This document shows positions 1 through 7,680 of a stretch of 10,848 bases of DNA, piece by piece. The position numbers and the translations under genes are program-made. This DNA comes from Donghicola sp036139795 (GTDB lineage: Bacteria > Pseudomonadota > Alphaproteobacteria > Rhodobacterales > Rhodobacteraceae). The first letter of the stretch is position 1. Every line of letters starts with the position of its first letter. Below the pieces are notes generated by a model. The model saw nothing but the letters and a program-made list of their open reading frames with translations. It had not been told where the DNA came from and made no database searches. The DNA is taken from assembly GCA_036139795.1 (NCBI GenBank), contig JAYZYX010000023.1, positions 1 through 10,848 on the forward strand, read 5' to 3'.

Positions 1-1
1 A

Positions 2-928
2 CTTTTCACCGACATTGCTGAAGGACCGGAAGGTGGCGTTGCCTCTTGGGTAGAAACCGAAGACGGCATACGCGTCAGGATCGGCTGCTGGGATGACCCC
101 ACGGCCAAGGGAACCGTTCTGCTATTCCCCGGACGCACCGAATATATCGAAAAATATGGCCGGACCGCCAAGGACTTTGCCGCCCTGGGCCTCAGTACCG
201 TGGCCATCGATTGGCGCGGTCAGGGACTGGCAGACCGGTTACTGCGCGACCGTCTAATCGGCCACGTAGATCATTTCACCGACTATCAGCGCGATGCGCG
301 AGCCATGCTGCGCTACGCCGAGGCCCGCCGCCTTCCCAAACCGTGGTTCATTCTGGGCCACTCGATGGGAGGGTGTATCGCCCTGCGTACGGTGATCGAA
401 GGTGCCCCAATTAGCGGCGTAATGTTCACTGCGCCCATGTGGGGCATCCAGATGACGCCGCTGCTACGTCCTGTTGCGTGGACCGTGTCTTGGGCGGCCA
501 AGATGGTCTCGCTCGGGCATCTGATCGCCCCCAGCACCAGCCGCAAACCCTATCCCGAGATCGCGCCGTTTCTGGGCAACCTTTTGACCACGGATGCGGA
601 AACCTACGACTACATGAAGAACCAGACCCGCGTTGTGCCCGATCTGGCCCTTGGCGGCCCCAGCCTGCATTGGCTAAATCAGGCCCTGCGGGAAACCAAT
701 GCGTTGGCGTCTATGCCATCGCCCAAGCTGCCGTGTCTGACCTTCCTTGGCACTCTTGAGTCAATCGTGGATTCTGATGCCGTCCATCGCAGGATGGGAC
801 ATTGGGATGACGGACAGTTGGTGATGCAAGAAGGCGGACAGCACGAAGTTCTGATGGAGACACCGGAAATCCGCGCCGACGTGATGCGGTTGATCGGCGA
901 GTTTACCTCTGAACTCATCCCCGCCTGA
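2..928 (+). CDS. alpha/beta hydrolase, lysophospholipase-like (5' partial)
   Basis: Serine hydrolase of the alpha/beta fold, resembling the lysophospholipase/monoacylglycerol lipase (PldB-like, Hydrolase_4) group; the substrate is probably a lysophospholipid or another acyl ester, but the sequence cannot settle this. The frame is open from the left edge, so the start lies outside the window, probably only a few codons away, because the visible part begins close to the usual N-terminus. A GTG at 200 is not the start: the codons before it encode typical fold sequence, including the strand and oxyanion region LLFPGRTEYIEKY. Counting visible codons, the nucleophile elbow GHSMGG has Ser121, the acid is probably Asp257 in the segment ESIVDSD, and the base His281 in GGQHEVLME, so the triad looks complete. 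No signal peptide can be judged. It precedes the repair genes on the same strand by 70 bases; a functional link is not evident. Confidence 0.88.
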   Translation, partial: LFTDIAEGPEGGVASWVETEDGIRVRIGCWDDPTAKGTVLLFPGRTEYIEKYGRTAKDFAALGLSTVAIDWRGQGLADRLLRDRLIGHVDHFTDYQRDARAMLRYAEARRLPKPWFILGHSMGGCIALRTVIEGAPISGVMFTAPMWGIQMTPLLRPVAWTVSWAAKMVSLGHLIAPSTSRKPYPEIAPFLGNLLTTDAETYDYMKNQTRVVPDLALGGPSLHWLNQALRETNALASMPSPKLPCLTFLGTLESIVDSDAVHRRMGHWDDGQLVMQEGGQHEVLMETPEIRADVMRLIGEFTSELIPA

Positions 929-998
929 TCTAGCCCGCTGCACAAATCCCCTGTGATCCACCCTATGCAGGGCGACCCTCTGCGCTATCTTGCTCTGC

Positions 999-2015
999 AT
1001 GAGCAGATCTTCGGTCCTGACCTTTACCGACAAGGGCATCTACTGCCCCGCAGGTGATTTCTACCTTGATCCATGGCGCCCCGTGGATCGGGCTGTGATC
1101 AGCCACGCCCATTCGGACCACGCCCGCTACGGCCACCGGCACTATCTGGCGACACCGCAATCGGCCCCAGTCATGCGCCATCGTCTTGGAAACATCGCGC
1201 TAGACACCCTGCCCTACGGCGAGGCCCGACAGATAGGCGATGCCACGGTCAGCCTGCATCCTGCGGGCCATGTGCCCGGCTCGGCCCAGATCAGGGTTGA
1301 GGTAGATGGTGAGGTCTGGGTTTTCTCTGGCGACTACAAACCCGAACCGGACGGCTTCTGCGAGGCGTTCGAGCCCCAGCGCTGCCACGCCTTCATCTCG
1401 GAATGCACCTTCGGTCTGCCGGTCTTCAACTGGCAGCCGCAGCAGATGGTCATGGATGAGATCAACACATGGTGGGCGGCCAACCGCGCTGAGGGGCGCT
1501 TCAGCCTGCTGGCGGCCTATTCCTTTGGCAAAGCACAGCGCCTGTTGGCCCAAGTGGACCCGTCGATCGGCCCCATCCTGACCCACGGCGCGGTTGAGGC
1601 AACCAACGCCGTCCTGCGCCAGATCGGGTATCACCTACCCGACACGGTCCAAGTCACCGCCGATCTGGACCCAAGCGCGTACAAGGGCGCGCTGGTGATT
1701 GCGCCGCCCTCGGCCATCGGGGCGGCATGGGCGAAACGGTTCAAGCCCGCGCAAACGGCGATGGCCAGCGGCTGGATGCGCCTGCGCGGCATCCGGCGAC
1801 GCAGGGCAATGGATCGCGGCTTTGCCCTTTCGGACCACGCGGATTGGCAGGGCCTGAACGATTCCATCCGCGCCACAGGGGCCGAGCGGATTTTTGTCAC
1901 CCACGGCTATACCGAAGTCTTCAGCCGCTGGCTGACCGAACAAGGCTATGATGCCTCCATCGTCTCGACCGAATATTCGGATGACAGTCTGGAGCAGGCA
2001 GAGGTTGCGGAATAG
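999..2015 (+). CDS. ligase-associated DNA damage response exonuclease (MBL fold)
   Basis: Metallo-beta-lactamase-fold nuclease of the family found next to bacterial ATP-dependent DNA ligases (often annotated as an mRNA 3'-end processing factor-like exonuclease). It is expected to bind two metal ions and trim DNA ends before ligation. Visible motifs: HAHSDH at residues 36-41 (metal-binding HxHxDH), His91 in the HPAGHVPGSAQ segment, Asp112 in FSGDYK, the ECTFGLP segment, and late motifs ALSDHADW and VTHGYTE typical of beta-CASP/MBL nucleases. I chose ATG 999 (338 aa) over the in-frame TTG at 990 because MSRSSVLTFTDKGIY fits the family N-terminus; there is no convincing ribosome binding site for either. 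The stop is 5 bases before the ligase ATG, suggesting co-translation. In relatives this gene is grouped with ligase, DEXH helicase and PdeM endonuclease; only the ligase is here. Confidence 0.93.
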   Translation: MSRSSVLTFTDKGIYCPAGDFYLDPWRPVDRAVISHAHSDHARYGHRHYLATPQSAPVMRHRLGNIALDTLPYGEARQIGDATVSLHPAGHVPGSAQIRVEVDGEVWVFSGDYKPEPDGFCEAFEPQRCHAFISECTFGLPVFNWQPQQMVMDEINTWWAANRAEGRFSLLAAYSFGKAQRLLAQVDPSIGPILTHGAVEATNAVLRQIGYHLPDTVQVTADLDPSAYKGALVIAPPSAIGAAWAKRFKPAQTAMASGWMRLRGIRRRRAMDRGFALSDHADWQGLNDSIRATGAERIFVTHGYTEVFSRWLTEQGYDASIVSTEYSDDSLEQAEVAE

Positions 2016-2020
2016 CCAAC

Positions 2021-3604
2021 ATGCAGCAGTTCACCGACCTTTTCCGCCAGATCGACAGCACCACCTCAACCAACGCAAAAGTTGCCGCTTTGGCCGCCTT
2101 CTTCCGCACGGCCTCGGACGAAGACAAGCTATGGTGCATCGCGCTGTTTTCCGGCAGGCGCCCCAAGCGGGCAGTCACCAGCACCCGCCTTCGCGAATGG
2201 GCTGCCGAGGCCGCAGGCGTACCCCTGTGGCTGCTGGAAGAGGCCTACCCCGTGGTTGGCGATCTGTCCGAGACAATCGCGCTGATCCTGCCCCCAAGCG
2301 ACCGTCAAGATGCGCAGCCCCTGAGCGCATGGATGACATTTGTGCTGATGCTGGCCGACATGCCCGAAGAGGAACGCAAAGCGCAAATCCTGTCTGCATG
2401 GGGCGATCTGGATGACACCCAGCGTTTTGTCTTCAACAAACTGCTGACGGGGGGCTTTCGCGTCGGTGTCAGCCAACGCCTGATGACCCGCGCCCTAGCC
2501 CAAGCCACCGATCAGGACGAGGCCGCCATTGCCCACCGCCTGATGGGCCAATGGACGCCGCAGACAACCACCTTTTCTGACTTGATCTTGTCACCGTCCG
2601 CGCAGGATGACCTGTCGCGCCCCTATCCGTTCCAACTGGCCCACGGGATTGAGGGCGATGTGGCCGACATCGGCCCACCGACGGACTGGTCCGCCGAATG
2701 GAAATGGGACGGCATCCGCGGCCAAATGATCCTGCGCGGCGGCGAGATGCACATCTGGTCCCGCGGCGAAGAGTTGATGACAGACCGCTTTCCCGAACTG
2801 CGCAAGGCGCTGGACTTTCTTCCCCAAGGCATTGTGATGGATGGGGAAATTCTGGCCTACAAGGACGGCACACCCCTGCCCTTCAACGATCTGCAAAAGC
2901 GGATCGGTCGCAAAACCGTTCCCGCCAGTCTACTGAAATCCGCCCCTGTGGTGATGCAGGCCTATGACCTGCTAGAACATGACGGCCAAGACATCCGCCA
3001 ACGTCCCTTCACAGAACGGCGCGCCCTGCTGGATGGGATGATCCAAGACTTACCGCCCGATGCCCCCGTGATCCTCTCGCCCCAAGTGACATTCACCGAC
3101 TGGGCCGAACTGGCCACGATGCGCGAAACCTCGCGTGATCGAATGGCCGAAGGTTTGATGCTAAAGCGCAAAGACGGCCCCTATCTGGCAGGCCGCAAGC
3201 GCGGCGAATGGTGGAAATGGAAGATCGACCCGCTGACCATCGATGCCGTGATGATCTACGCCCAATCAGGCCATGGACGCCGCGCCAACCTCTTTACCGA
3301 TTTCACCTTCGCCGTCTGGAACGGGAATGAATTGGTCCCCTTCACCAAAGCCTACAGCGGCCTGACGGACGCCGAGTTCAACAAGATCACCCGCTGGGTC
3401 CGCGCCAACACGCAGGAACGCTTTGGCCCTGTCCGTCGCGTGACCCCAGAACTGGTCTTCGAAATCGCGTTCGAGGGCATCGCGGAGAGCAAGCGGCACA
3501 AGTCCGGCGTCGCCCTGCGTTTTCCCCGAATGCTGCGCTGGCGCCACGACAAACCGGCGCAAGAGGCCAATACCTTAACCGATCTGAAGGCCCTTATGGG
3601 GTAA
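2021..3604 (+). CDS. ATP-dependent DNA ligase, cisplatin damage response type
   Basis: ATP-dependent DNA ligase (527 aa) of the bacterial family associated with the MBL exonuclease. It joins nicks through a lysyl-AMP intermediate and acts in DNA repair, whereas the housekeeping replicative ligase is the NAD-dependent LigA. The N-terminal DNA-binding domain covers roughly residues 1-190, the adenylation domain about 200-410 and the OB-fold domain the rest. The nucleotidyltransferase motif I is EWKWDGIRGQ with catalytic Lys228; later motifs include VMDGEILAY (III), EGLMLKR (IV) and the WWKWKID segment (V). The C-terminal FEIAFEGI...GVALRFPRMLRWR is characteristic of these ligases. It starts 5 bases after the exonuclease stop, with only a weak purine stretch before the ATG, so translational coupling is likely. 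The DEXH helicase and PdeM that commonly follow are replaced by a peptidase gene. Confidence 0.95.
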   Translation: MQQFTDLFRQIDSTTSTNAKVAALAAFFRTASDEDKLWCIALFSGRRPKRAVTSTRLREWAAEAAGVPLWLLEEAYPVVGDLSETIALILPPSDRQDAQPLSAWMTFVLMLADMPEEERKAQILSAWGDLDDTQRFVFNKLLTGGFRVGVSQRLMTRALAQATDQDEAAIAHRLMGQWTPQTTTFSDLILSPSAQDDLSRPYPFQLAHGIEGDVADIGPPTDWSAEWKWDGIRGQMILRGGEMHIWSRGEELMTDRFPELRKALDFLPQGIVMDGEILAYKDGTPLPFNDLQKRIGRKTVPASLLKSAPVVMQAYDLLEHDGQDIRQRPFTERRALLDGMIQDLPPDAPVILSPQVTFTDWAELATMRETSRDRMAEGLMLKRKDGPYLAGRKRGEWWKWKIDPLTIDAVMIYAQSGHGRRANLFTDFTFAVWNGNELVPFTKAYSGLTDAEFNKITRWVRANTQERFGPVRRVTPELVFEIAFEGIAESKRHKSGVALRFPRMLRWRHDKPAQEANTLTDLKALMG

Positions 3605-3668
3605 TCCGCACGCCAGCCCTTGCACATCGCGCCCCCGCACCCTTACCTGTCACCCAAGACAGAAGAAA

Positions 3669-3673
3669 AAGGA
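3669..3673 (+). promoter_or_regulatory. ribosome binding site deciding the pepF start
   Basis: AAGGA lies 6 bases before ATG 3680. It favours this start over the in-frame TTG at 3620, which lies only 15 bases past the ligase stop and would add 20 residues of proline-rich, non-family sequence. Confidence 0.75.
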
Positions 3674-3679
3674 CTTCTC

Positions 3680-5497
3680 ATGGCTTATTCGACCCTGCGC
3701 ACCCATGACGCAAACGCCAGCCGCGGCACTGACGGTCTCGGGGATCTGCCCGAGTGGGACCTGACCGATCTTTATACCTCGCAAGAGGCGCCCGAACTGG
3801 CCCGCGATCTGGACTGGCTGGAAGAGGCCTGCAGCAGCTTTGCCGCCGACTATGAAGGCAAACTGGACTCGCTGGATGCCGCTGCCATGCTGGACTGCGT
3901 GCTGCGCCATGAACGGATCGATATGGTCTCGGGGCGCGTGATGTCCTTCGCCGGTCTGCGCTATTACCAGAACACGATGGATGCGGATCGCGCCAAGTTC
4001 ATGTCGGACATGCAGGACCGCCTGACGCGCTATTCGACGCCGCTGGTGTTCTTCTCGCTGGAACTGAACCGTCTGCCCGATGACCGCCTTGAAACGCTCT
4101 ATGCCGCGAATGATGATCTGGCCCGCTACAAACCGGTTTTCGACCGCGTGCGTGCGATGAAACCTTACCAGCTGTCCGACGAGATGGAGAAATTCCTCCA
4201 CGACATGGGCGTTGTGGGCGACGCATGGGAACGTCTTTTCGACGAAACCATCGCCGGTCTAACCTTTAATGTGGACGGCGAAGACCTGAGCATCGAAGAG
4301 ACCCTGAACCTCTTGACCGAACAGGACCGCAGCCAGCGCGAAGCCGCCGCCCGCGCCTTGGGCGAGACCTTCAGCAAGAACATCAAAACCTTCGCCCGCG
4401 TTCACAACACGCAAGCCAAGGAAAAAGAGGTCATGGACCGTTGGCGCGGCATGCCCACCCCGCAGACCGGCCGCCACCTGTCGAACCACGTCGAGCCCGA
4501 GGTGGTCGAAGCGCTGCGCAACGCTGTGGTCGCCGCCTACCCGCGCCTGTCCCACCGCTATTACGCCCTTAAGGCCAAATGGCTGGGGCTGGACACTATG
4601 GAGGTCTGGGACCGCAACGCGCCCCTGCCGATGGAGACCCAGCGCAAGATCAACTGGCCCGAGGCCGAAAAGATCGTCATGGACGCCTATGGCAGCTTTG
4701 ATCCGCGTATGGCAGAACTGGCCGAACCCTTCTTCAGCAAGGGCTGGATCGATGCAGGCGTGAAGCCCGGCAAAGCCCCCGGTGCCTTCGCGCACCCCAC
4801 CGTTACCGACGCGCACCCCTATGTGCTGCTGAACTATCTGGGCAAACCCCGTGACGTGATGACCTTGGCCCACGAACTGGGCCACGGCGTTCACCAGCGT
4901 CTGGCCGCAGGACAAGGCGAAATGCTGTCCTCGACCCCGCTGACCTTGGCCGAAACCGCATCCGTCTTTGGCGAGATGCTGACCTTCCGCAAAATGCTGG
5001 AAGGCGCGAAGGACAAGAACGAACGCAAAGTCATGCTGGCCGGCAAGGTCGAGGACATGATCAACACGGTCGTCCGCCAGATCGCCTTCTACGACTTCGA
5101 ATGCAAACTGCACGACGCCCGACGCAACGGTGAGCTAACCCCCGACGACATCAACGCCCTGTGGATGAGCGTTCAGGCCGAGAGCCTTGGCCCTGTCTTC
5201 GACTTCATGCCGGGATATGAGACCTTTTGGGCCTACATCCCGCACTTTGTCCACACGCCCTTCTACGTCTACGCTTACGCCTTCGGCGACGGTCTGGTGA
5301 ACGCCCTCTACGCTGCCTACCAAGAGCAGCCCGAAGGCTTTCAGGACAAATACTTCGAGATGCTGAAAGCAGGCGGCTCGAAGCACCACAAAGAGCTGCT
5401 CGCCCCCTTCGGCCTTGATGCCAGCGATCCGGCGTTCTGGGACAAGGGCCTGTCGATGATCGAAGGCTTCATCGACGAGCTGGAAGCGATGGAATAA
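3680..5497 (+). CDS. pepF: oligoendopeptidase F, M3 family zinc metallopeptidase
   Basis: Cytosolic zinc endopeptidase (605 aa) of the M3 family, PepF subgroup, that cleaves short peptides and probably recycles protein breakdown products. The zinc site is HELGH, His398-Glu399-His402, in the segment LAHELGHGVHQ, with the third ligand probably Glu425 in LAETASVFGEM. The N-terminal helical M3_N region (about residues 115-185) and the long C-terminal catalytic part are complete, and the length matches full-size PepF. No signal peptide is visible. The start at ATG 3680 is supported by an AAGGA site. It lies 75 bases after the ligase on the same strand and is followed by a strong terminator, so it may be the last gene of a transcription unit starting upstream of the hydrolase. 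A direct part in DNA repair is not expected; the closeness may only be positional. Confidence 0.95.
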   Translation: MAYSTLRTHDANASRGTDGLGDLPEWDLTDLYTSQEAPELARDLDWLEEACSSFAADYEGKLDSLDAAAMLDCVLRHERIDMVSGRVMSFAGLRYYQNTMDADRAKFMSDMQDRLTRYSTPLVFFSLELNRLPDDRLETLYAANDDLARYKPVFDRVRAMKPYQLSDEMEKFLHDMGVVGDAWERLFDETIAGLTFNVDGEDLSIEETLNLLTEQDRSQREAAARALGETFSKNIKTFARVHNTQAKEKEVMDRWRGMPTPQTGRHLSNHVEPEVVEALRNAVVAAYPRLSHRYYALKAKWLGLDTMEVWDRNAPLPMETQRKINWPEAEKIVMDAYGSFDPRMAELAEPFFSKGWIDAGVKPGKAPGAFAHPTVTDAHPYVLLNYLGKPRDVMTLAHELGHGVHQRLAAGQGEMLSSTPLTLAETASVFGEMLTFRKMLEGAKDKNERKVMLAGKVEDMINTVVRQIAFYDFECKLHDARRNGELTPDDINALWMSVQAESLGPVFDFMPGYETFWAYIPHFVHTPFYVYAYAFGDGLVNALYAAYQEQPEGFQDKYFEMLKAGGSKHHKELLAPFGLDASDPAFWDKGLSMIEGFIDELEAME

Positions 5498-5531
5498 CGG
5501 GCGCCACACGGCGCCAATCCACAAAAACAGC

Positions 5532-5558
5532 AGGCCGCCCATCGGGCGGCCTTCCTTT
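5532..5558. terminator. rho-independent terminator between convergent genes, probably bidirectional
   Basis: A perfect 9-base-pair GC-rich stem (AGGCCGCCC / GGGCGGCCT) with the three-base loop ATC. On the + strand it is followed by TTCCTTTT. On the - strand the run that follows, read from the A-rich stretch at 5522-5527, is GCTGTTTTTG. It lies between the stop codons of pepF (+) and the oxidoreductase (-), so it can end both transcripts. Confidence 0.85.
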
Positions 5559-5578
5559 TGGTAACGATGCGGGGCGGT

Positions 5579-6553
5579 TTATTTCGCCGCGGCGTAGACC
5601 ATGTCGATCATGGCTTGCGTGCCCTTCGCAAACTCTAGCGAGCCAGGATAGTCCACCCGATCCCCGCACACCAAAGCCGAGAAATTCTCGACCTGCAGTT
5701 TGTACTGCTGGACGCCTGCGAACCGTTCTTCCCGAACCACACCACCGGTGGTCTCAACAGTCAGGCGGGCCTCGCCAAAGACGTTTGCGTTGAAAGGAGC
5801 GGTCAACGCCAGAACGCCTTTTTCACCGTGGAACTCCATCCGCTGACGGTTCGCCATCCGCATGGAATTCAACAGCGAGAACGTCACCCCACCGAACTTG
5901 CCGGTCACATGGGCGTAGCTGTCGATACCGCCGTCATACTCCAGATGGGCGCTGGTAATCTCGGTCGGCTCGGCACCAGTGATAAAACGGGTCGAGCCAT
6001 AGGTGTAGACGCCAATATCCGGCAGCGCCCCGCCGCCTGTTTCGGGCCGGTTGCGGATGTTGCCGGTGTCTGCGCGGTTGTCGAAGGTAAAAGTGCCCTG
6101 CACATGACGCAGTGCACCGATCTCGCCACTATCCACGATCTCTTGCGCCCGCTGCCACTGGGGGTGATGCAGGATCATATAGGCCTCTTGCACAACCAAA
6201 CCGCTCTCATCGCGCGCCTTGATCAATGCATCGATCTGGTCGGCCTTCATTGCGATCGGCTTTTCACACAGCACGTGCTTGCCCGCCTTGATCGCCTTCA
6301 GCGCCCACTCCACGTGCAGATGGTTGGGCAACGGGATGTAGACCGCATCAATGCTGTCAGAGGCCAGCATCGCGTCATAATCCGTAAAGACCTCAACATC
6401 CGGCGCGAAGGATTGAAACAACGCAGCCTTATCCGCACTACTGGTCGCCAGCGCGGCAAAGCGGGCCCCATTCGCCCCATGGATCGCCGGCGCCATATGC
6501 TGGCGGGCGAAATTCGCCGCCCCGAGAACACCCCAATTCACCACTTTGGACAT
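5579..6553 (-). CDS. Gfo/Idh/MocA family NAD(P)-dependent oxidoreductase
   Basis: Soluble NAD(P)-dependent oxidoreductase (324 aa) acting on a sugar, polyol or related compound; the substrate cannot be told from sequence. The N-terminal Rossmann domain (residues 1 to about 120) has the dinucleotide-binding GVLGAANFAR at 8-17 and the family hallmark CEKP with Lys98. The C-terminal alpha/beta domain carries GGGALPDIGVYTYG, with Asp179 and Tyr183. Tyr at that place, where many relatives have His, is known from dimeric dihydrodiol dehydrogenases and similar sugar dehydrogenases, so the gene may belong to that subgroup. I chose ATG 6553 because GGGAGG sits 5 bases before it and the Rossmann motif begins right after; an upstream in-frame start at 6610 would read through the rpoH terminator. 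It follows rpoH by 77 bases on the same strand with no clear room for its own promoter. Confidence 0.9.
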   Translation of the reverse strand: MSKVVNWGVLGAANFARQHMAPAIHGANGARFAALATSSADKAALFQSFAPDVEVFTDYDAMLASDSIDAVYIPLPNHLHVEWALKAIKAGKHVLCEKPIAMKADQIDALIKARDESGLVVQEAYMILHHPQWQRAQEIVDSGEIGALRHVQGTFTFDNRADTGNIRNRPETGGGALPDIGVYTYGSTRFITGAEPTEITSAHLEYDGGIDSYAHVTGKFGGVTFSLLNSMRMANRQRMEFHGEKGVLALTAPFNANVFGEARLTVETTGGVVREERFAGVQQYKLQVENFSALVCGDRVDYPGSLEFAKGTQAMIDMVYAAAK

Positions 6554-6558
6554 TGCTG

Positions 6559-6564
6559 CCTCCC
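6559..6564 (-). promoter_or_regulatory. Shine-Dalgarno site of the oxidoreductase gene
   Basis: GGGAGG (read on the - strand), 5 bases before ATG 6553. It directly follows the T-run of the rpoH terminator, so the transcription stop signal and the translation start signal of the next gene touch. Confidence 0.8.
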
Positions 6565-6603
6565 AAACAAAAATCCCCCGCACCGTAATGGCGCGAGGGA
6601 TTT
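6565..6603 (-). terminator. rho-independent terminator after rpoH
   Basis: Read on the - strand, AAATCCCTCGC (6603-6593) pairs with GCGGGGGATTT (6581-6571). This gives an 11-base-pair stem with one U-G wobble; the 11-base loop can add up to three more pairs. The tract TTTTTGTTT (6573-6565) overlaps the end of the stem and follows it. The hairpin begins 27 bases after the rpoH stop codon. It lies wholly inside the short gap before the oxidoreductase gene, so it may act as a full terminator or as an attenuator. Confidence 0.82.
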
Positions 6604-6630
6604 GAAGCAACTGTTAGCGTTATCGGCCAG

Positions 6631-7527
6631 TTACACGGCGGGCAGCATGCCCTTTTCACGGGCCAGAGTGGTCATCCGCTTTTGCAGCTTTTCGAAGGCG
6701 CGCACCTCGATCTGACGGATGCGCTCACGGCTGACCCCGTATTCCGCGCTCAGGTCTTCCAGAGTGATGTTTTCTTCGCTCAGGCGACGCTTCACCAGAA
6801 TGTCGCGCTCGCGTTCGTTCAGCGCGTCCATCGCTTCGGTCAGCAGCTCACGGCGGGCGGTCATCTCGTCCTGCGCCTCATAGGCGGCGGCTTGGTTGGC
6901 GTCTTCGTCTTCCAGCCAATCCTGCCACTGAGCACCGCCATCCTCATCGCTACCGACGGTCGCGTTCAAAGAGGCATCCCCGCCCGACAGACGGCGGTTC
7001 ATGCTGATCACTTCGTCCTGGGTCACGCCAAGATCATTCGCGATCTTCTCCACGTGTTCAGGACGCAGATCACCCTCTTCCAAAGCGCCGATACGCGACT
7101 TGGCCTTGCGCAGGTTGAAGAACAGCTTCTTCTGACCCGAGGTCGTGCCCAGTTTCACCATCGACCAGCTGCGCAGGATGTATTCCTGAATGCTGGCGCG
7201 GATCCACCACATGGCATAGGTCGCCAGACGGAAGCCCTTTTCAGGGTCAAAACGCTTGACCGCTTGCATCAGGCCCACGTTGGCCTCGGATATGACTTCG
7301 GCTTGCGGCAAACCGTACCCGCGGTAGCCCATAGCGATTTTTGCGGCCAGACGAAGGTGGCTGGTCACCAGCTTGTGGGCGGATTCAGTGTCCTGATCAT
7401 CGACCCAGCGCTTGGCCAGCATGTATTCTTCTTCCGGTTCCAGCAGGGGGAACTTGCGAATCTCCTGCATGTAACGGGTCAGGCCGCCTTCCGGGCTCGG
7501 GGCCGGTAGATTTGCGTAATTTGCCAT
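6631..7527 (-). CDS. rpoH: RNA polymerase heat-shock sigma factor RpoH (sigma-32)
   Basis: Alternative sigma factor (298 aa) that directs RNA polymerase to heat-shock promoters for chaperones and proteases. Region 2 spans about residues 50-120, with HLRLAAKIA, ANVGLMQAVKRFDPEKGF and the region 2.4 segment ATYAMWWIRASIQEYILRSW. The RpoH box, diagnostic for this subfamily, is QKKLFFNLR at 132-140. Region 4 lies at about 232-285, with the helix-turn-helix TLEDLSAEYGVSRERIRQIE binding the -35 element. The N-terminus MANYANLPAPSPEGG matches the alphaproteobacterial RpoHI type. The start is ATG 7527: GAGGG lies 5 bases before it. An in-frame TTG at 7539 overlaps that site and is rejected. The gene is 153 bases downstream of rluD on the same strand. 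A small dyad lies just before the ribosome binding site, and a terminator follows the gene. Confidence 0.96.
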   Translation of the reverse strand: MANYANLPAPSPEGGLTRYMQEIRKFPLLEPEEEYMLAKRWVDDQDTESAHKLVTSHLRLAAKIAMGYRGYGLPQAEVISEANVGLMQAVKRFDPEKGFRLATYAMWWIRASIQEYILRSWSMVKLGTTSGQKKLFFNLRKAKSRIGALEEGDLRPEHVEKIANDLGVTQDEVISMNRRLSGGDASLNATVGSDEDGGAQWQDWLEDEDANQAAAYEAQDEMTARRELLTEAMDALNERERDILVKRRLSEENITLEDLSAEYGVSRERIRQIEVRAFEKLQKRMTTLAREKGMLPAV

Positions 7528-7540
7528 TGTGTCCCTCAAG

Positions 7541-7559
7541 ATGTTACAGGCTTTAACAT
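7541..7559 (-). promoter_or_regulatory. inverted repeat just before the rpoH ribosome binding site
   Basis: A perfect 6-base dyad, ATGTTA and TAACAT, separated by 7 bases. It ends 3 bases before the rpoH GAGGG site. As RNA it would be a weak AU-rich hairpin in the 5' leader; as DNA it could be a protein-binding site. The repeat is directly visible; its role is inferred. Confidence 0.35.
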
Positions 7560-7584
7560 TCAGCTAGGTAGCCGACTTCAGATA

Positions 7585-7590
7585 TTCAAG
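7585..7590 (-). promoter_or_regulatory. possible -35 element of an rpoH promoter (CTTGAA)
   Basis: On the - strand CTTGAA matches the sigma-32 -35 consensus and also partly a vegetative TTGA-type -35 element. The region 13-17 bases downstream, CTACCTAGCTG, is a poor match to either -10 consensus. It lies 58 bases before the rpoH ATG, between rluD and rpoH, so position fits a leader promoter. Weak evidence; autoregulation by heat-shock sigma factor is only a possibility. Confidence 0.25.
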
Positions 7591-7680
7591 TCCTTCGGCC
7601 TTGCTTGAGTTCCTTATAAATCGAGAGACACATTGCAGGAAACATGGATTACCGTGCGCTCACGCACACGTGCGCCTATT

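Noticed and set aside
200..928. GTG at 200 as the start of the hydrolase
   Set aside because: The frame is open to the left edge and the upstream codons encode normal N-terminal fold sequence, so the gene is a 5' partial.
4259..5113. 284-codon open frame on the - strand, antisense to pepF
   Set aside because: It lies wholly inside pepF, has low-complexity QGHH/GVG-type composition and no ribosome binding site or family resemblance.
6682..7509. 275-codon open frame on the + strand, antisense to rpoH
   Set aside because: Shadow of rpoH; the composition reflects the complementary codons and no domain is visible.
7654..7667. Hairpin GTGCG-CTCA-CGCAC after the rluD stop
   Set aside because: The stem is only 5 base pairs and no T-run follows on the - strand, so I do not call it a terminator. 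It could still pause transcription.
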